DNA of 5,131 bases from Sinorhizobium sp. (lineage in GTDB: Bacteria > Pseudomonadota > Alphaproteobacteria > Rhizobiales > Rhizobiaceae), in contig JAPSJG010000305.1 of assembly GCA_031178305.1 (NCBI GenBank), positions 1 through 5,131 of the forward strand. Direction: 5' to 3'. A program made the translations under genes and the position numbers. Shown here one piece after another: positions 1-5,131 of this stretch (position 1 is its first letter; every line of letters begins with the position of its first letter). The notes under the pieces are model-generated. The model did no database searches and was not told the DNA's origin. It saw only the letters and a list, made by a program, of their open reading frames with translations.

Positions 1-713
1 GCGATCGCCTGCTTCTGCAGCTCGACGAGCTCGGCAATGCCGTGTTTCGCGAGACCCATCAAGGTTGCGAATTCTTCTTCGCTGAAGGGCTTGCCCTCGG
101 CCGTTCCCTGGATTTCGACGAGCCCGCCGCTGCCTGTCATCACGAAGTTGGCATCGGTTTCGGCCGCCGAGTCCTCGAGATAATCGAGATCGATCACCGG
201 CTGATTGGCGAAGATGCCGCAGGAAATCGCCGCGACGTGATCCTTCAGGACCTTCTCCACCTTGATCATGTTGCGCGCTTCCATCCATTTCAGACAGTCG
301 TAAAGCGCGATCCAGGCGCCGGTGATCGAAGCGGTCCGAGTGCCGCCATCCGCTTGGATGACGTCGCAGTCGACCGAGATCTGGCGCTCGCCGAGGGCGG
401 GCAGATCGACGACAGCGCGCAGAGAGCGGCCGATCAGCCGCTGGATCTCCTGCGTGCGGCCGCTCTGCTTGCCCGTCGCCGCCTCGCGCTTCATCCGCTC
501 GCCGGTTGCCCGCGGCAGCATGCCGTATTCAGCAGTGATCCAGCCCTTGCCGCCATTGCGCAGCCAAGCGGGAACTTTGTCTTCGAGGCTTGCCGTGCAC
601 AGGACATGCGTGTCGCCGAAGCGCACGAAGCAGGAGCCCTCCGCATGCTTGGAGAAACTGCGCTCGAAGGAAACCTTGCGCATTTGGTCGGTTCGTCTGC
701 CGGATGGCCGCAT
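1..713 (-). CDS. rph: Ribonuclease PH (3' end cut by window edge)
   Basis: RNase PH is a phosphate-dependent 3'-to-5' exoribonuclease that trims the 3' ends of tRNA precursors in the cytoplasm and normally forms a hexamer. Reading the minus strand from the ATG at 713-711 gives 237 complete codons plus two bases of an Ala codon, without a stop. The family is about 240 residues, so probably only the last residue or so is missing. The protein begins MRPSGRRTDQ, as is usual for the family. The SGRTQEIQRLIGR segment carries Arg86 and the GGTRT motif carries Arg126, the phosphate-binding arginines. An acidic active-site stretch DSAAETD lies at 181-187, followed by TGSGGLVEIQGTAEG at 193-207. An AGGAG ribosome site (720-724) lies six bases before the start, which favours it over Met11. 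The gene is divergent from hrcA; in related rhizobia rdgB usually follows rph, which would lie outside the window. The identification is secure. Confidence 0.97.
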   Translation of the reverse strand, partial: MRPSGRRTDQMRKVSFERSFSKHAEGSCFVRFGDTHVLCTASLEDKVPAWLRNGGKGWITAEYGMLPRATGERMKREAATGKQSGRTQEIQRLIGRSLRAVVDLPALGERQISVDCDVIQADGGTRTASITGAWIALYDCLKWMEARNMIKVEKVLKDHVAAISCGIFANQPVIDLDYLEDSAAETDANFVMTGSGGLVEIQGTAEGKPFSEEEFATLMGLAKHGIAELVELQKQAI

Positions 714-790
714 CGTCAACTCCTATCTGTCTGCTGAGCCTTCTAGATCATGCAGCCCATAAAGGGAACCGGTTGACACTGCACGTTTCC

Positions 791-881
791 CTAAATCGGA
801 ACCGATTTAAGGATAAAGACATGCAGCAATTCAAAGTGCTACAGCGACCTTTGTGCGTCTGAAAAGACGCACGGCGCTGCA
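791..881 (+). repeat. Two-hairpin intergenic repeat, copy 1
   Basis: This ~91-nt element lies in the rph–hrcA spacer. It has two perfect stems. The first is an 8-bp inverted repeat (792-799 with 802-809) with a 2-nt spacer. The second is an 8-bp stem (853-860 with 865-872) closing a GAAA tetraloop. Between them is a conserved linker containing TGCAGCAATT and AAGTGCTACA. A second copy, reverse-complemented and about 80% identical by hand alignment with one 1-nt gap, lies after grpE at 2843-2932. The size, the two palindromes and the intergenic position resemble the Rhizobium-specific intergenic mosaic elements (RIME) described in rhizobia; I assign that class by resemblance only. The hrcA promoter lies downstream, so the element should not be part of the hrcA transcript. 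Confidence 0.85.
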
Positions 882-908
882 GTTGAGGGCGGGAGTGATT
901 TTTCCCTT

Positions 909-937
909 TTGCCATCACCCCCGTGGCTCACTATAGT
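909..937 (+). promoter_or_regulatory. Housekeeping sigma-70 promoter of hrcA
   Basis: A TTGCCA -35 box (909-914) is separated by exactly 17 bp from a TATAGT -10 box (932-937); each differs from the general consensus at one position. Transcription would start near 944, about 30 nt before the hrcA ATG. No CIRCE operator (TTAGCACTC-N9-GAGTGCTAA) overlaps it, so HrcA autoregulation through CIRCE is not supported here. The call rests on motif match and position only. Confidence 0.6.
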
Positions 938-972
938 CGGGATGACAGGAACGCTTGTTTGCTTGGAGTGAC

Positions 973-2055
973 ATGGTACTGCGCAACCCTCAAAGGAAGG
1001 GGATCGCATCGGCGCTGGACGAACGCTCCGGCGAGATTTTCCGCCGCATTGTGGAGACTTATCTCGAAAGCGGCGAGCCGCTTGGTTCACGCAATCTCTC
1101 GCGCCTCCTACCTATGTCGCTGTCGCCAGCCTCCGTTCGCAACGTGATGAGCGATCTCGAGGATCTGGGTCTCATCTATTCGCCTCATGTCAGCGCGGGG
1201 CGGCTGCCGACCCAGACGGGTCTGCGCTTTTTCGTCGACGCCTTCATGCAGGTGGGCAGGCTTTCCCCCGAAGAACGCGCATCGATAGAGCGGCAAGTGC
1301 GGCTCCCCGCCGGCCGCGACCAGTCGGTCGAATCCCTTCTCGCCGAGGCAAGCCAGATGCTCTCGGGCATGTCGCGCGGCGCTGGTCTCGTCATTACCAC
1401 CAAGAGCGACCCAGTGCTGAAGCACGTCGAGTTCATCCGCCTGGCCCCGACCAAGGCGCTGGCCGTCCTCGTCGGCGAGCACGATCAGGTCGAGAACAGG
1501 ATCATCGAACTGCCGGCGGGTATTACCAGCGCCCAACTCACGGAAGCGGCCAATTTCGTTAACGCCCATCTCGCCGGGCAGACGATCTCGGAACTGCGCG
1601 CACAGCTCGAAAAGGTCAAGGAGACCGTGCGCGGCGAGCTTGATGCGCTGTCGCAGGATCTGGTCGAACGCGGTCTTGCGGTCTGGTCGGGCAGCGAGGG
1701 CGACGGCAAGCCCGCGCGCCTCATCGTCCGCGGCCGCGCCAACTTGCTCGAGGGCCTGGAAGGAAGCGACGACATCGACCGGCTGCGCATGCTGTTCGAC
1801 GATCTCGAGAAGAAAGACAGCCTGATCGAACTCCTCGATCTCGCTGAGAGCGGCCCGGGCGTTCGCATCTTCATCGGCTCGGAAAACAAGCTCTTCTCGC
1901 TTTCCGGATCGTCGCTGATTGTCGCACCCTATCGCGACGGCGACGACCGCATTGTCGGCGCCGTCGGCGTCATCGGGCCGACCCGGCTCAATTATTCGCG
2001 CATCGTCCCCATGGTCGATTATACCGCGCAACTCATGTCGCGGCTGTCACGCTGA
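973..2055 (+). CDS. hrcA: Heat-inducible transcription repressor HrcA
   Basis: HrcA is a dimeric DNA-binding repressor that holds class I heat-shock genes, typically groESL, off by binding the CIRCE operator, and that depends on the GroE chaperonin for activity. The product is 360 residues, normal for the family. The N-terminal winged helix-turn-helix covers about residues 15-90, with the recognition-helix region SPASVRNVMSDLEDLG (51-66) and the family motif HVSAGRLPT (72-80). A GAF-like middle domain and a C-terminal dimerisation region follow, including VIGPTRLNYSRIVP near 333-346. I chose the ATG at 973 because GGAG (965-968) lies just upstream; an in-frame TTG at 955 has no better site. 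It is followed by grpE after 149 bp, the common rhizobial order. No CIRCE site was found in the window, so its targets are inferred to lie elsewhere. Confidence 0.97.
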   Translation: MVLRNPQRKGIASALDERSGEIFRRIVETYLESGEPLGSRNLSRLLPMSLSPASVRNVMSDLEDLGLIYSPHVSAGRLPTQTGLRFFVDAFMQVGRLSPEERASIERQVRLPAGRDQSVESLLAEASQMLSGMSRGAGLVITTKSDPVLKHVEFIRLAPTKALAVLVGEHDQVENRIIELPAGITSAQLTEAANFVNAHLAGQTISELRAQLEKVKETVRGELDALSQDLVERGLAVWSGSEGDGKPARLIVRGRANLLEGLEGSDDIDRLRMLFDDLEKKDSLIELLDLAESGPGVRIFIGSENKLFSLSGSSLIVAPYRDGDDRIVGAVGVIGPTRLNYSRIVPMVDYTAQLMSRLSR

Positions 2056-2078
2056 ACGATCACCATTGATCAACAGGC

Positions 2079-2107
2079 CTTGATTTTTCGGGCTCAAACC
2101 TCGATAT
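2079..2107 (+). promoter_or_regulatory. Candidate RpoH (sigma-32) promoter of grpE
   Basis: In the 149-bp hrcA–grpE gap, CTTGAT (2079-2084) and CGATAT (2102-2107) are separated by 17 bp. The rhizobial RpoH consensus, as I know it, is approximately CTTGAA-N17-CCATAT, so each box differs by one base. Transcription would start near 2114, leaving a leader of about 90 nt before the grpE start. The placement suggests grpE can be induced by heat independently of hrcA, beside possible readthrough from the hrcA promoter. The same boxes match the sigma-70 consensus less well. This is a motif-based inference. Confidence 0.6.
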
Positions 2108-2204
2108 CGGCTTTCGAATCCAGGCAACAAAAGGTTCAAGCAGAGCGACTTCCGCTGGTTTGATGATGCCGAAAACACGAAATAGAAGATATTCGGAGAA
2201 CGTC

Positions 2205-2822
2205 ATGACCGACGAAACGAACAAGAACGGACCTGAGGCCGCCGCGCCGGAAGAAACTGTAAAGGCTGCGGAGCCGCAAGCGGCGGAGAAGCCGGAAACG
2301 GCCGCCGCGCCAGATCCGCTGGAGCTCGCCAGGGCGGAGAATGCGGAGCTGCGCGACAGGTATCTTCGGCTCGCCGCCGAGATGGACAATCTGCGCCGGC
2401 GCACCGAGCGCGACGTGAAGGACGCCAAGGCCTACGCCGTTGCCGGCTTCGCACGCGATATGCTCGCAGTCTCCGACAATCTTCGTCGCGCCCTCGAGGC
2501 CATTCCCGCCGAGGCGCGGGAGTCCGGCGATGCGGGCCTTGCGGCGCTGATCGAAGGCGTTGAGATGACCGAGCGCTCCATGCTGGCGGCGCTGGAACGG
2601 CACGGCGTGAAGAAGCTCGAACCCACCGGCCAGAAGTTCGATCCGAATTTCCACCAGGCCATGTTCGAGGTGCCGAACGCCGAAGTGCCAAACAATACCG
2701 TCGTCCAGGTGGTTCAGGCCGGCTACACGATAGGCGAGCGCGTGCTGCGCCCGGCGATGGTCGGCGTTGCCAAGGGTGGACCGAAAGCGGCTCCGAGCGA
2801 AAGCGAATCGCCGGCGGCCTGA
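2205..2822 (+). CDS. grpE: Nucleotide exchange factor GrpE
   Basis: GrpE is a cytoplasmic homodimer that releases ADP from DnaK and so drives the Hsp70 chaperone cycle. The product is 205 residues. A disordered Ala/Glu/Pro-rich N-terminus (1-37) is followed by a long charged coiled-coil helix (about 38-100, including AENAELRDRYLRLAAEMDN), a short helical dimer region, and the C-terminal beta domain that contacts DnaK. The latter carries the family signature from FDPNFHQAMFEVPN (145-158) through TVVQVVQAGYTIGERVLRPA (165-184). The ATG at 2205 is chosen because GGAG (2195-2198) lies six bases upstream; an in-frame TTG at 2160 would add 15 basic residues untypical of the family. It lies behind hrcA with its own candidate RpoH promoter and ahead of an intrinsic terminator. 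Neither dnaK nor dnaJ is in the window. Confidence 0.97.
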   Translation: MTDETNKNGPEAAAPEETVKAAEPQAAEKPETAAAPDPLELARAENAELRDRYLRLAAEMDNLRRRTERDVKDAKAYAVAGFARDMLAVSDNLRRALEAIPAEARESGDAGLAALIEGVEMTERSMLAALERHGVKKLEPTGQKFDPNFHQAMFEVPNAEVPNNTVVQVVQAGYTIGERVLRPAMVGVAKGGPKAAPSESESPAA

Positions 2823-2842
2823 CGCGACAAGGTGCAAGACAA

Positions 2843-2932
2843 TACAGCGCCGCGCGCCTTTTCAGCGCGCAAAGATCGATGTAGCACTTGAAATTGCTGC
2901 AGGTCTTTCTTCTTAAATCGAGGTCGATTTAA
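2843..2932 (-). repeat. Two-hairpin intergenic repeat, copy 2 (inverted)
   Basis: Read on the minus strand, this 90-nt stretch aligns with 791-881 end to end at about 80% identity with one 1-nt gap. The AT-rich palindrome here is slightly longer: 10-bp arms at 2912-2921 and 2924-2933 with a GG spacer. The GC-rich stem is formed by GCGCGC arms at 2852-2857 and 2865-2870 on the plus strand. It begins 20 nt after the grpE stop and precedes the terminator, so it should be transcribed in the 3' untranslated region of grpE mRNA. It resembles the RIME class of rhizobial repeats, by size and structure only. Confidence 0.85.
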
Positions 2933-2949
2933 GGAGACATGCAGTAGGG

Positions 2950-2983
2950 AAGCGCCGCTTGTCTCCCGATACGCGGCGCTTTT
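2950..2983 (+). terminator. Intrinsic terminator after grpE
   Basis: A 9-bp perfect GC-rich stem (AAGCGCCGC at 2950-2958 with GCGGCGCTT at 2973-2981) closes a 14-nt loop and runs into TTTT (2980-2983). It is correctly oriented for plus-strand transcripts ending about 130 nt after the grpE stop, beyond the inverted repeat copy. The U-run is short but the stem is strong. Confidence 0.75.
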
Positions 2984-3183
2984 CAATTTCTCGGCCCGGA
3001 GCCGACTTGCAGGTCAATATCTGATTTGCGGCCGCGTACTCGGCCGCTCACGCTTCCGGGTTGGTTCAATAGAACTGGCCGCCATTCATTGGAGTGGAAT
3101 GCACTCAGATGCGTTCGCGCCACCGCTGCTTGTTTATGCCGCATTGTGCGACGTCAAGTGGTGCCACCTGACTGCAAAATGTT
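2984..3183. other. Gene-free convergent spacer between grpE and ptsN
   Basis: Together with the repeat and terminator before it, this forms a 361-bp stretch without a gene between the convergent ends of grpE and ptsN. I see no credible coding sequence or RNA gene here. The clearest structure is a perfect 7-bp GC-rich hairpin (3028-3034 with 3041-3047, 6-nt loop). It lacks a run of T on either side, so it is not a classical intrinsic terminator, though it could slow or stabilise the ptsN transcript 3' end. A smaller 5-bp inverted repeat lies at 3092-3106. Confidence 0.55.
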
Positions 3184-3648
3184 CTAGGCGGCGTGCGAGG
3201 TCGTATCCTCGTTGAGAAGCGTATAGATGGCGCTTGCGGAATCGCTCGCGCGAATTCTCGTCACCATGTCATGGTCGCGCAGCACGCGCGCAATCCGCGA
3301 CAGGGCCTTGAGGTGATCGGCGCCAGCGCCCTCGGGCGCAAGCAGAAGGAAGACAAGATCGGCGGGCTGATCGTCCAACGCCTCGAAATCGACGGGGGTC
3401 TCCAACCGTGCAAATATGCCGACGAGCGAAGATAGATTGCTGAGCTTTCCATGCGGGATGGCGATGCCGTTGCCGACGCCGGTCGAGCCGAGCCGCTCCC
3501 GCTGGAGGATGACGTCGAAAATCTCGCGCTCCGGCAGACCCGTGAGTTTCGATGCCTTGGCCGCCAATTCCTGGAGGAGTTGCTTTTTCGAGTTGGCCCT
3601 CATGGCCGGGATGATCGCATCTTGATGCAGCAAGCCTGCCAATGCCAT
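3184..3648 (-). CDS. ptsN: Nitrogen PTS protein EIIA-Ntr
   Basis: PtsN is the terminal phosphoacceptor of the nitrogen phosphotransferase chain (PtsP to PtsO/NPr to PtsN). It does not transport sugar but regulates partners such as potassium uptake and nitrogen- or carbon-linked functions in the cytoplasm. The product is 154 residues, the usual size, and is a single PTS EIIA type-2 domain. The phosphorylation site is His66 in the motif GNGIAIPHGKL (59-69). Other family features include LLQELAAKASKLTGL (24-38) and the hydrophobic DLVFLLLAPEG (96-106). The ATG at 3648-3646 has GAGGA (3656-3660) seven bases upstream. The gene follows hpf in the same direction after 169 bp, completing the classic rpoN–hpf–ptsN cluster. 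Its leader contains a perfect 10-bp inverted repeat. The identification is secure; its partners in this organism are not visible here. Confidence 0.96.
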   Translation of the reverse strand: MALAGLLHQDAIIPAMRANSKKQLLQELAAKASKLTGLPEREIFDVILQRERLGSTGVGNGIAIPHGKLSNLSSLVGIFARLETPVDFEALDDQPADLVFLLLAPEGAGADHLKALSRIARVLRDHDMVTRIRASDSASAIYTLLNEDTTSHAA

Positions 3649-3667
3649 TCTTCTGTCCTCGTCTGCC

Positions 3668-3716
3668 GGTTAGAGCCTGACAACTTCACCACAAATATGC
3701 CGTAGTGGCTCTAACC
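3668..3716. repeat. Perfect 10-bp inverted repeat in the ptsN leader
   Basis: GGTTAGAGCC (3668-3677) and GGCTCTAACC (3707-3716) are exact reverse complements separated by 29 nt, about 20 nt upstream of the ptsN start. It could be an operator for a dimeric regulator, a leader hairpin, or a decayed palindromic repeat: TTAGAGC also begins the repeat at 4671, and rhizobial elements often run TTAGAGC…GCTCTAA. No T-run follows on either strand, so it is not an intrinsic terminator. Confidence 0.6.
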
Positions 3717-3781
3717 TTCTTTATTTTGACGGCCCCCATTCACAGAAAAGTAACTCTTTTCCGTCTATCCGCCACAGCAGC

Positions 3782-3808
3782 GGGAAGGCCGGTCCTGCCA
3801 GCCTTCCC
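3782..3808 (-). terminator. Strong hairpin just after hpf, without a U-run
   Basis: Nine bases beyond the hpf stop, the minus-strand transcript can form a stem of 8 perfect pairs (3801-3808 with 3782-3789), extended to 11 by two G–C pairs and one G·U wobble, around a 5-nt loop. The bases after it are GCTGCTGTGG, not a U-run. It is therefore more likely a 3'-end stabilising or pausing hairpin that allows some readthrough into ptsN than a full terminator. Confidence 0.45.
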
Positions 3809-3817
3809 TGAAGCCGC

Positions 3818-4390
3818 TCATGCCTTGATGTTGGCGGCGTCGATCCAGCCAATATTCCCATCATTGCGCCGATAGACGATATTCAGTTCTTCCTTGCCGG
3901 GGCTGCGGAACATCAGCACAGGCTCGTCCGTCATGTCGAGCGCCATCACGGCATTGGCCACGGTCATGGTTCTGAGCTGCTTCGTGCTTTCGGCAACGAT
4001 CGTCGGCGCGTAGTCCTCGGGAACTTCCTCGTCCTCAAAGGGGACCGAGTCCATTACCCGATAAGCCACCTCTGTGGCATTCTGGCCGTCGCCGTTGTGA
4101 TGGTCCTTGAGCTTGCGCTTGTAGCGCCGGAGCCGTTTTTCGATCCGCTCCGAAGCCGCGTCGAAGGCTGCCTGTGGCTCGTTTGCCTGGCCGTTCGCCT
4201 GCAATATCACGCCCGTGTCGAGATGAAGCTTGCAGTCGGCGCTGAAGCGCGACCCGGATTTTTCCACAGTAACCTGGCTCGAATATCCTCCGTCGAAGTA
4301 TTTGGTGACGGCTTGCCGTATCTGCTCGCCGATGCGCGAGCGGAACGAATCGCCGATTTCCATGTGTTTACCGGACACACGCACACTCAT
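3818..4390 (-). CDS. hpf: Long-form ribosome hibernation promoting factor
   Basis: HPF binds the decoding centre of the 30S subunit in slow or starved cells. The long form pairs ribosomes into inactive 100S dimers through its C-terminal domain. The product is 190 residues, the long-form length. The N-terminal S30AE/RaiA-like domain spans about 1-100, starting MSVRVSGKHMEIGDSFRSRI and including the basic helix ERIEKRLRRYKRKLKDHH (81-98). A variable acidic linker (100-127) leads to the C-terminal dimerisation domain (about 128-187), with VAESTKQLRTMTVANAVMAL and ending GNIGWIDA. The ATG at 4390-4388 has AGGA (4397-4400) six bases upstream; an in-frame TTG at 4465 would add 25 untypical residues. 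The gene lies between rpoN and ptsN, where it was historically annotated as a sigma-54 modulation protein; hibernation is the better-supported role. Confidence 0.96.
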   Translation of the reverse strand: MSVRVSGKHMEIGDSFRSRIGEQIRQAVTKYFDGGYSSQVTVEKSGSRFSADCKLHLDTGVILQANGQANEPQAAFDAASERIEKRLRRYKRKLKDHHNGDGQNATEVAYRVMDSVPFEDEEVPEDYAPTIVAESTKQLRTMTVANAVMALDMTDEPVLMFRSPGKEELNIVYRRNDGNIGWIDAANIKA

Positions 4391-4524
4391 GGAGTTTCCT
4401 CTCTCGTTCGTGACTTGCGTATCCAGTCTATTCCAAGCGCTTCCGTCATCCAAGCATTTCAGCAAGGCTGACGCGCAAGCACGCCGCCCGGAGCGCAGGC
4501 AGCGTCCTCCGAAATTGCGGCGGC

Positions 4525-4553
4525 CTCATATCTGCTGTGTCGCGCAGAGTCAA
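4525..4553 (-). promoter_or_regulatory. Candidate sigma-70 promoter of hpf
   Basis: On the minus strand TTGACT (4553-4548) and TATGAG (4530-4525) are separated by 17 bp, matching the consensus at five and four of six positions. Transcription would begin near 4518, giving an untranslated leader of about 130 nt before hpf. It would let hpf and ptsN be expressed apart from rpoN. This is motif evidence only. Confidence 0.45.
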
Positions 4554-4670
4554 TCATCGGCCGCCAGATAAACGGTGGCGGGGTGCTTGCGGTTCCGCGC
4601 CCGATCGCAAATTCGGCCGGCTTCAAACTCATCCTGTTTGACATCTTCGGCTCGACCACGATTCAAGCAG

Positions 4671-4723
4671 TTAGAGCGGGATGCGGGCGGAAAAGCGCGC
4701 ACACATTTCCGAATCCCGCGCTC
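4671..4723. repeat. Palindromic rhizobial intergenic repeat
   Basis: The stretch starts TTAGAGCGGGAT and ends ATCCCGCGCTC. The 7-bp arms GCGGGAT (4676-4682) and ATCCCGC (4713-4719) are perfect, and the flanking GAG/CTC extends the stem past a 2-nt insertion. The interior GCGGGCGGAAAAGCGCGC plus the ends match, from memory, a very common palindromic repeat of Sinorhizobium and Rhizobium intergenic DNA. It lies six bases beyond the rpoN stop and could fold at the 3' end of rpoN mRNA, although no U-run follows. Confidence 0.6.
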
Positions 4724-4728
4724 GACGA

Positions 4729-5131
4729 TCAAAAACCGGAAGCCTTAGCCAGAGCGCGCTTCTCGCGCCGTCGCTGGACTGAGGAGGGAATGTTCATCGC
4801 CTCGCGATATTTCGCGACGGTGCGGCGCGCGATCTCGACGCCGGCCTCGCTGAGCATGTCGACGATGTCGTCGTCCGAAAGCACGGCATCGGCTGTTTCC
4901 TGGGCGATCATCGTGCGGATCCGATGACGAACGGACTCTGCCGAATGGGCATCGCCGTCCGCCGACCCGATCGAGACTGTGAAGAAATACTTCAATTCGA
5001 ACAGGCCGCGCGGCGTCAGCATATATTTGTTCGAGGTGACGCGGCTCACCGTCGATTCATGCATCTTGATTGCGTCGGCGATGGTCCTGAGGTTCAGCGG
5101 CCGCAGATGATCGACGCCATGCAGCAAGAAG
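4729..5131 (-). CDS. rpoN: RNA polymerase sigma-54 factor, C-terminal part
   Basis: Sigma-54 directs RNA polymerase to -24/-12 promoters that need an AAA+ activator such as NtrC, NifA or DctD; in rhizobia these include nitrogen-fixation and dicarboxylate-uptake genes. The frame is open to the window's right edge, so only the C-terminal 133 residues of a protein of roughly 500 are visible. The start is outside the window; the in-frame TTG at 5127 is internal. The fragment contains the end of the core-binding/DNA-binding region, with a helix-turn-helix around RTIADAIKMHESTVSRVTSN (15-34), the conserved PRGLFELKYFF (40-50), and an exact RpoN box ARRTVAKYRE (101-110), which reads the -24 element. 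It ends with a basic tail and TGA at 4731-4729. It heads the rpoN–hpf–ptsN cluster. The identification is secure. Confidence 0.97.
   Translation of the reverse strand, partial: FLLHGVDHLRPLNLRTIADAIKMHESTVSRVTSNKYMLTPRGLFELKYFFTVSIGSADGDAHSAESVRHRIRTMIAQETADAVLSDDDIVDMLSEAGVEIARRTVAKYREAMNIPSSVQRRREKRALAKASGF

Larger units (their letters stand above)
4391..4728. other. 338-bp spacer between rpoN and hpf
   Basis: No credible coding sequence is seen here; short open frames lack a ribosome site and family resemblance. The spacer holds a palindromic repeat next to the rpoN stop (4671-4723), a candidate hpf promoter (4525-4553) and the ribosome site of hpf. I searched by eye for a sigma-54 type -24/-12 site (TGGCAC-N5-TTGC) facing hpf and found none. 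Confidence 0.6.

Noticed and set aside
42..737. Plus-strand open frame of 231 codons over rph
   Set aside because: It is the antisense of rph. The minus strand gives a full-length RNase PH with active-site motifs, while this frame resembles no family and has no ribosome site.
773..778. Perfect TTGACA as a promoter -35 box for hrcA
   Set aside because: No acceptable -10 box lies 16-18 bp downstream, and a better promoter is present at 909-937.
831..845. AAGTGCTACA as a CIRCE half-site
   Set aside because: The matching half at the 9-nt spacing is missing, and the same string occurs in the second repeat copy, so it belongs to the repeat.
955..972. Upstream TTG as an alternative start for hrcA
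   Set aside because: The ATG at 973 has GGAG just upstream and gives the family's usual N-terminus; the extra six residues have no support.
1108..2031. Minus-strand open frame of 307 codons over hrcA
   Set aside because: It is a GC-bias shadow of hrcA on the opposite strand, with no recognisable domain.
2136..2837. Minus-strand open frame of 233 codons over grpE
   Set aside because: It is an antisense shadow. The plus strand encodes GrpE with its family signature.
4391..4465. Upstream TTG as an alternative start for hpf
   Set aside because: It would add 25 residues unlike any HPF, while the ATG at 4390 has a well-spaced AGGA.
4459..4659. Small minus-strand open frame of 66 codons between rpoN and hpf
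   Set aside because: It has no ribosome site or recognisable family and overlaps the probable hpf promoter; treated as chance.
5125..5127. TTG as the start of a separate 132-residue protein
   Set aside because: The frame stays open upstream to the window edge and the sequence there (FLLHGV) is internal RpoN sequence.

Overview
The window looks like chromosomal DNA of an alphaproteobacterium in the Rhizobiales, most likely the Sinorhizobium/Ensifer group. The evidence is the GC-rich coding bias, the gene order rpoN–hpf–ptsN converging on rph/hrcA–grpE, the protein sequences, and short palindromic intergenic repeats of the kind that litter rhizobial genomes. No mobile element, phage, CRISPR or RNA-gene locus was seen. 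All six genes are housekeeping or regulatory genes of known families, so the interest lies in the spaces between them.

Layout, left to right. Positions 1-713 (minus strand) hold rph, encoding RNase PH and lacking only its last codon(s) at the window edge. A 259-bp divergent spacer follows, with one copy of a ~91-nt two-hairpin repeat and a good housekeeping promoter facing hrcA. Then come hrcA (973-2055, plus), the repressor of class I heat-shock genes, and grpE (2205-2822, plus), the nucleotide exchange factor of DnaK. Between them sits a strong candidate heat-shock sigma (RpoH) promoter. After grpE lies a second, inverted copy of the same repeat and then an intrinsic terminator. A gene-free convergent spacer separates this from the minus-strand cluster, which reads from the right edge: rpoN (C-terminal 133 codons only, 4729-5131), hpf (3818-4390, long-form ribosome hibernation factor) and ptsN (3184-3648, EIIA-Ntr).

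Two functional modules are therefore present. hrcA and grpE belong to proteostasis: HrcA is a thermosensing repressor and GrpE supports DnaK. No CIRCE operator was found in the window, so HrcA probably acts on targets elsewhere, and grpE appears to have its own heat-shock promoter. The rpoN–hpf–ptsN cluster links sigma-54, ribosome hibernation and the nitrogen phosphotransferase system, an arrangement long known in Proteobacteria.

The most notable signal is the pair of ~91-nt repeats flanking hrcA–grpE in inverted orientation. They are about 80% identical and show paired compensatory changes in both hairpins, suggesting the folded form matters. A perfect 10-bp inverted repeat in the ptsN leader is another unexplained structure. 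I found no convincing evidence for a wholly new biological system.
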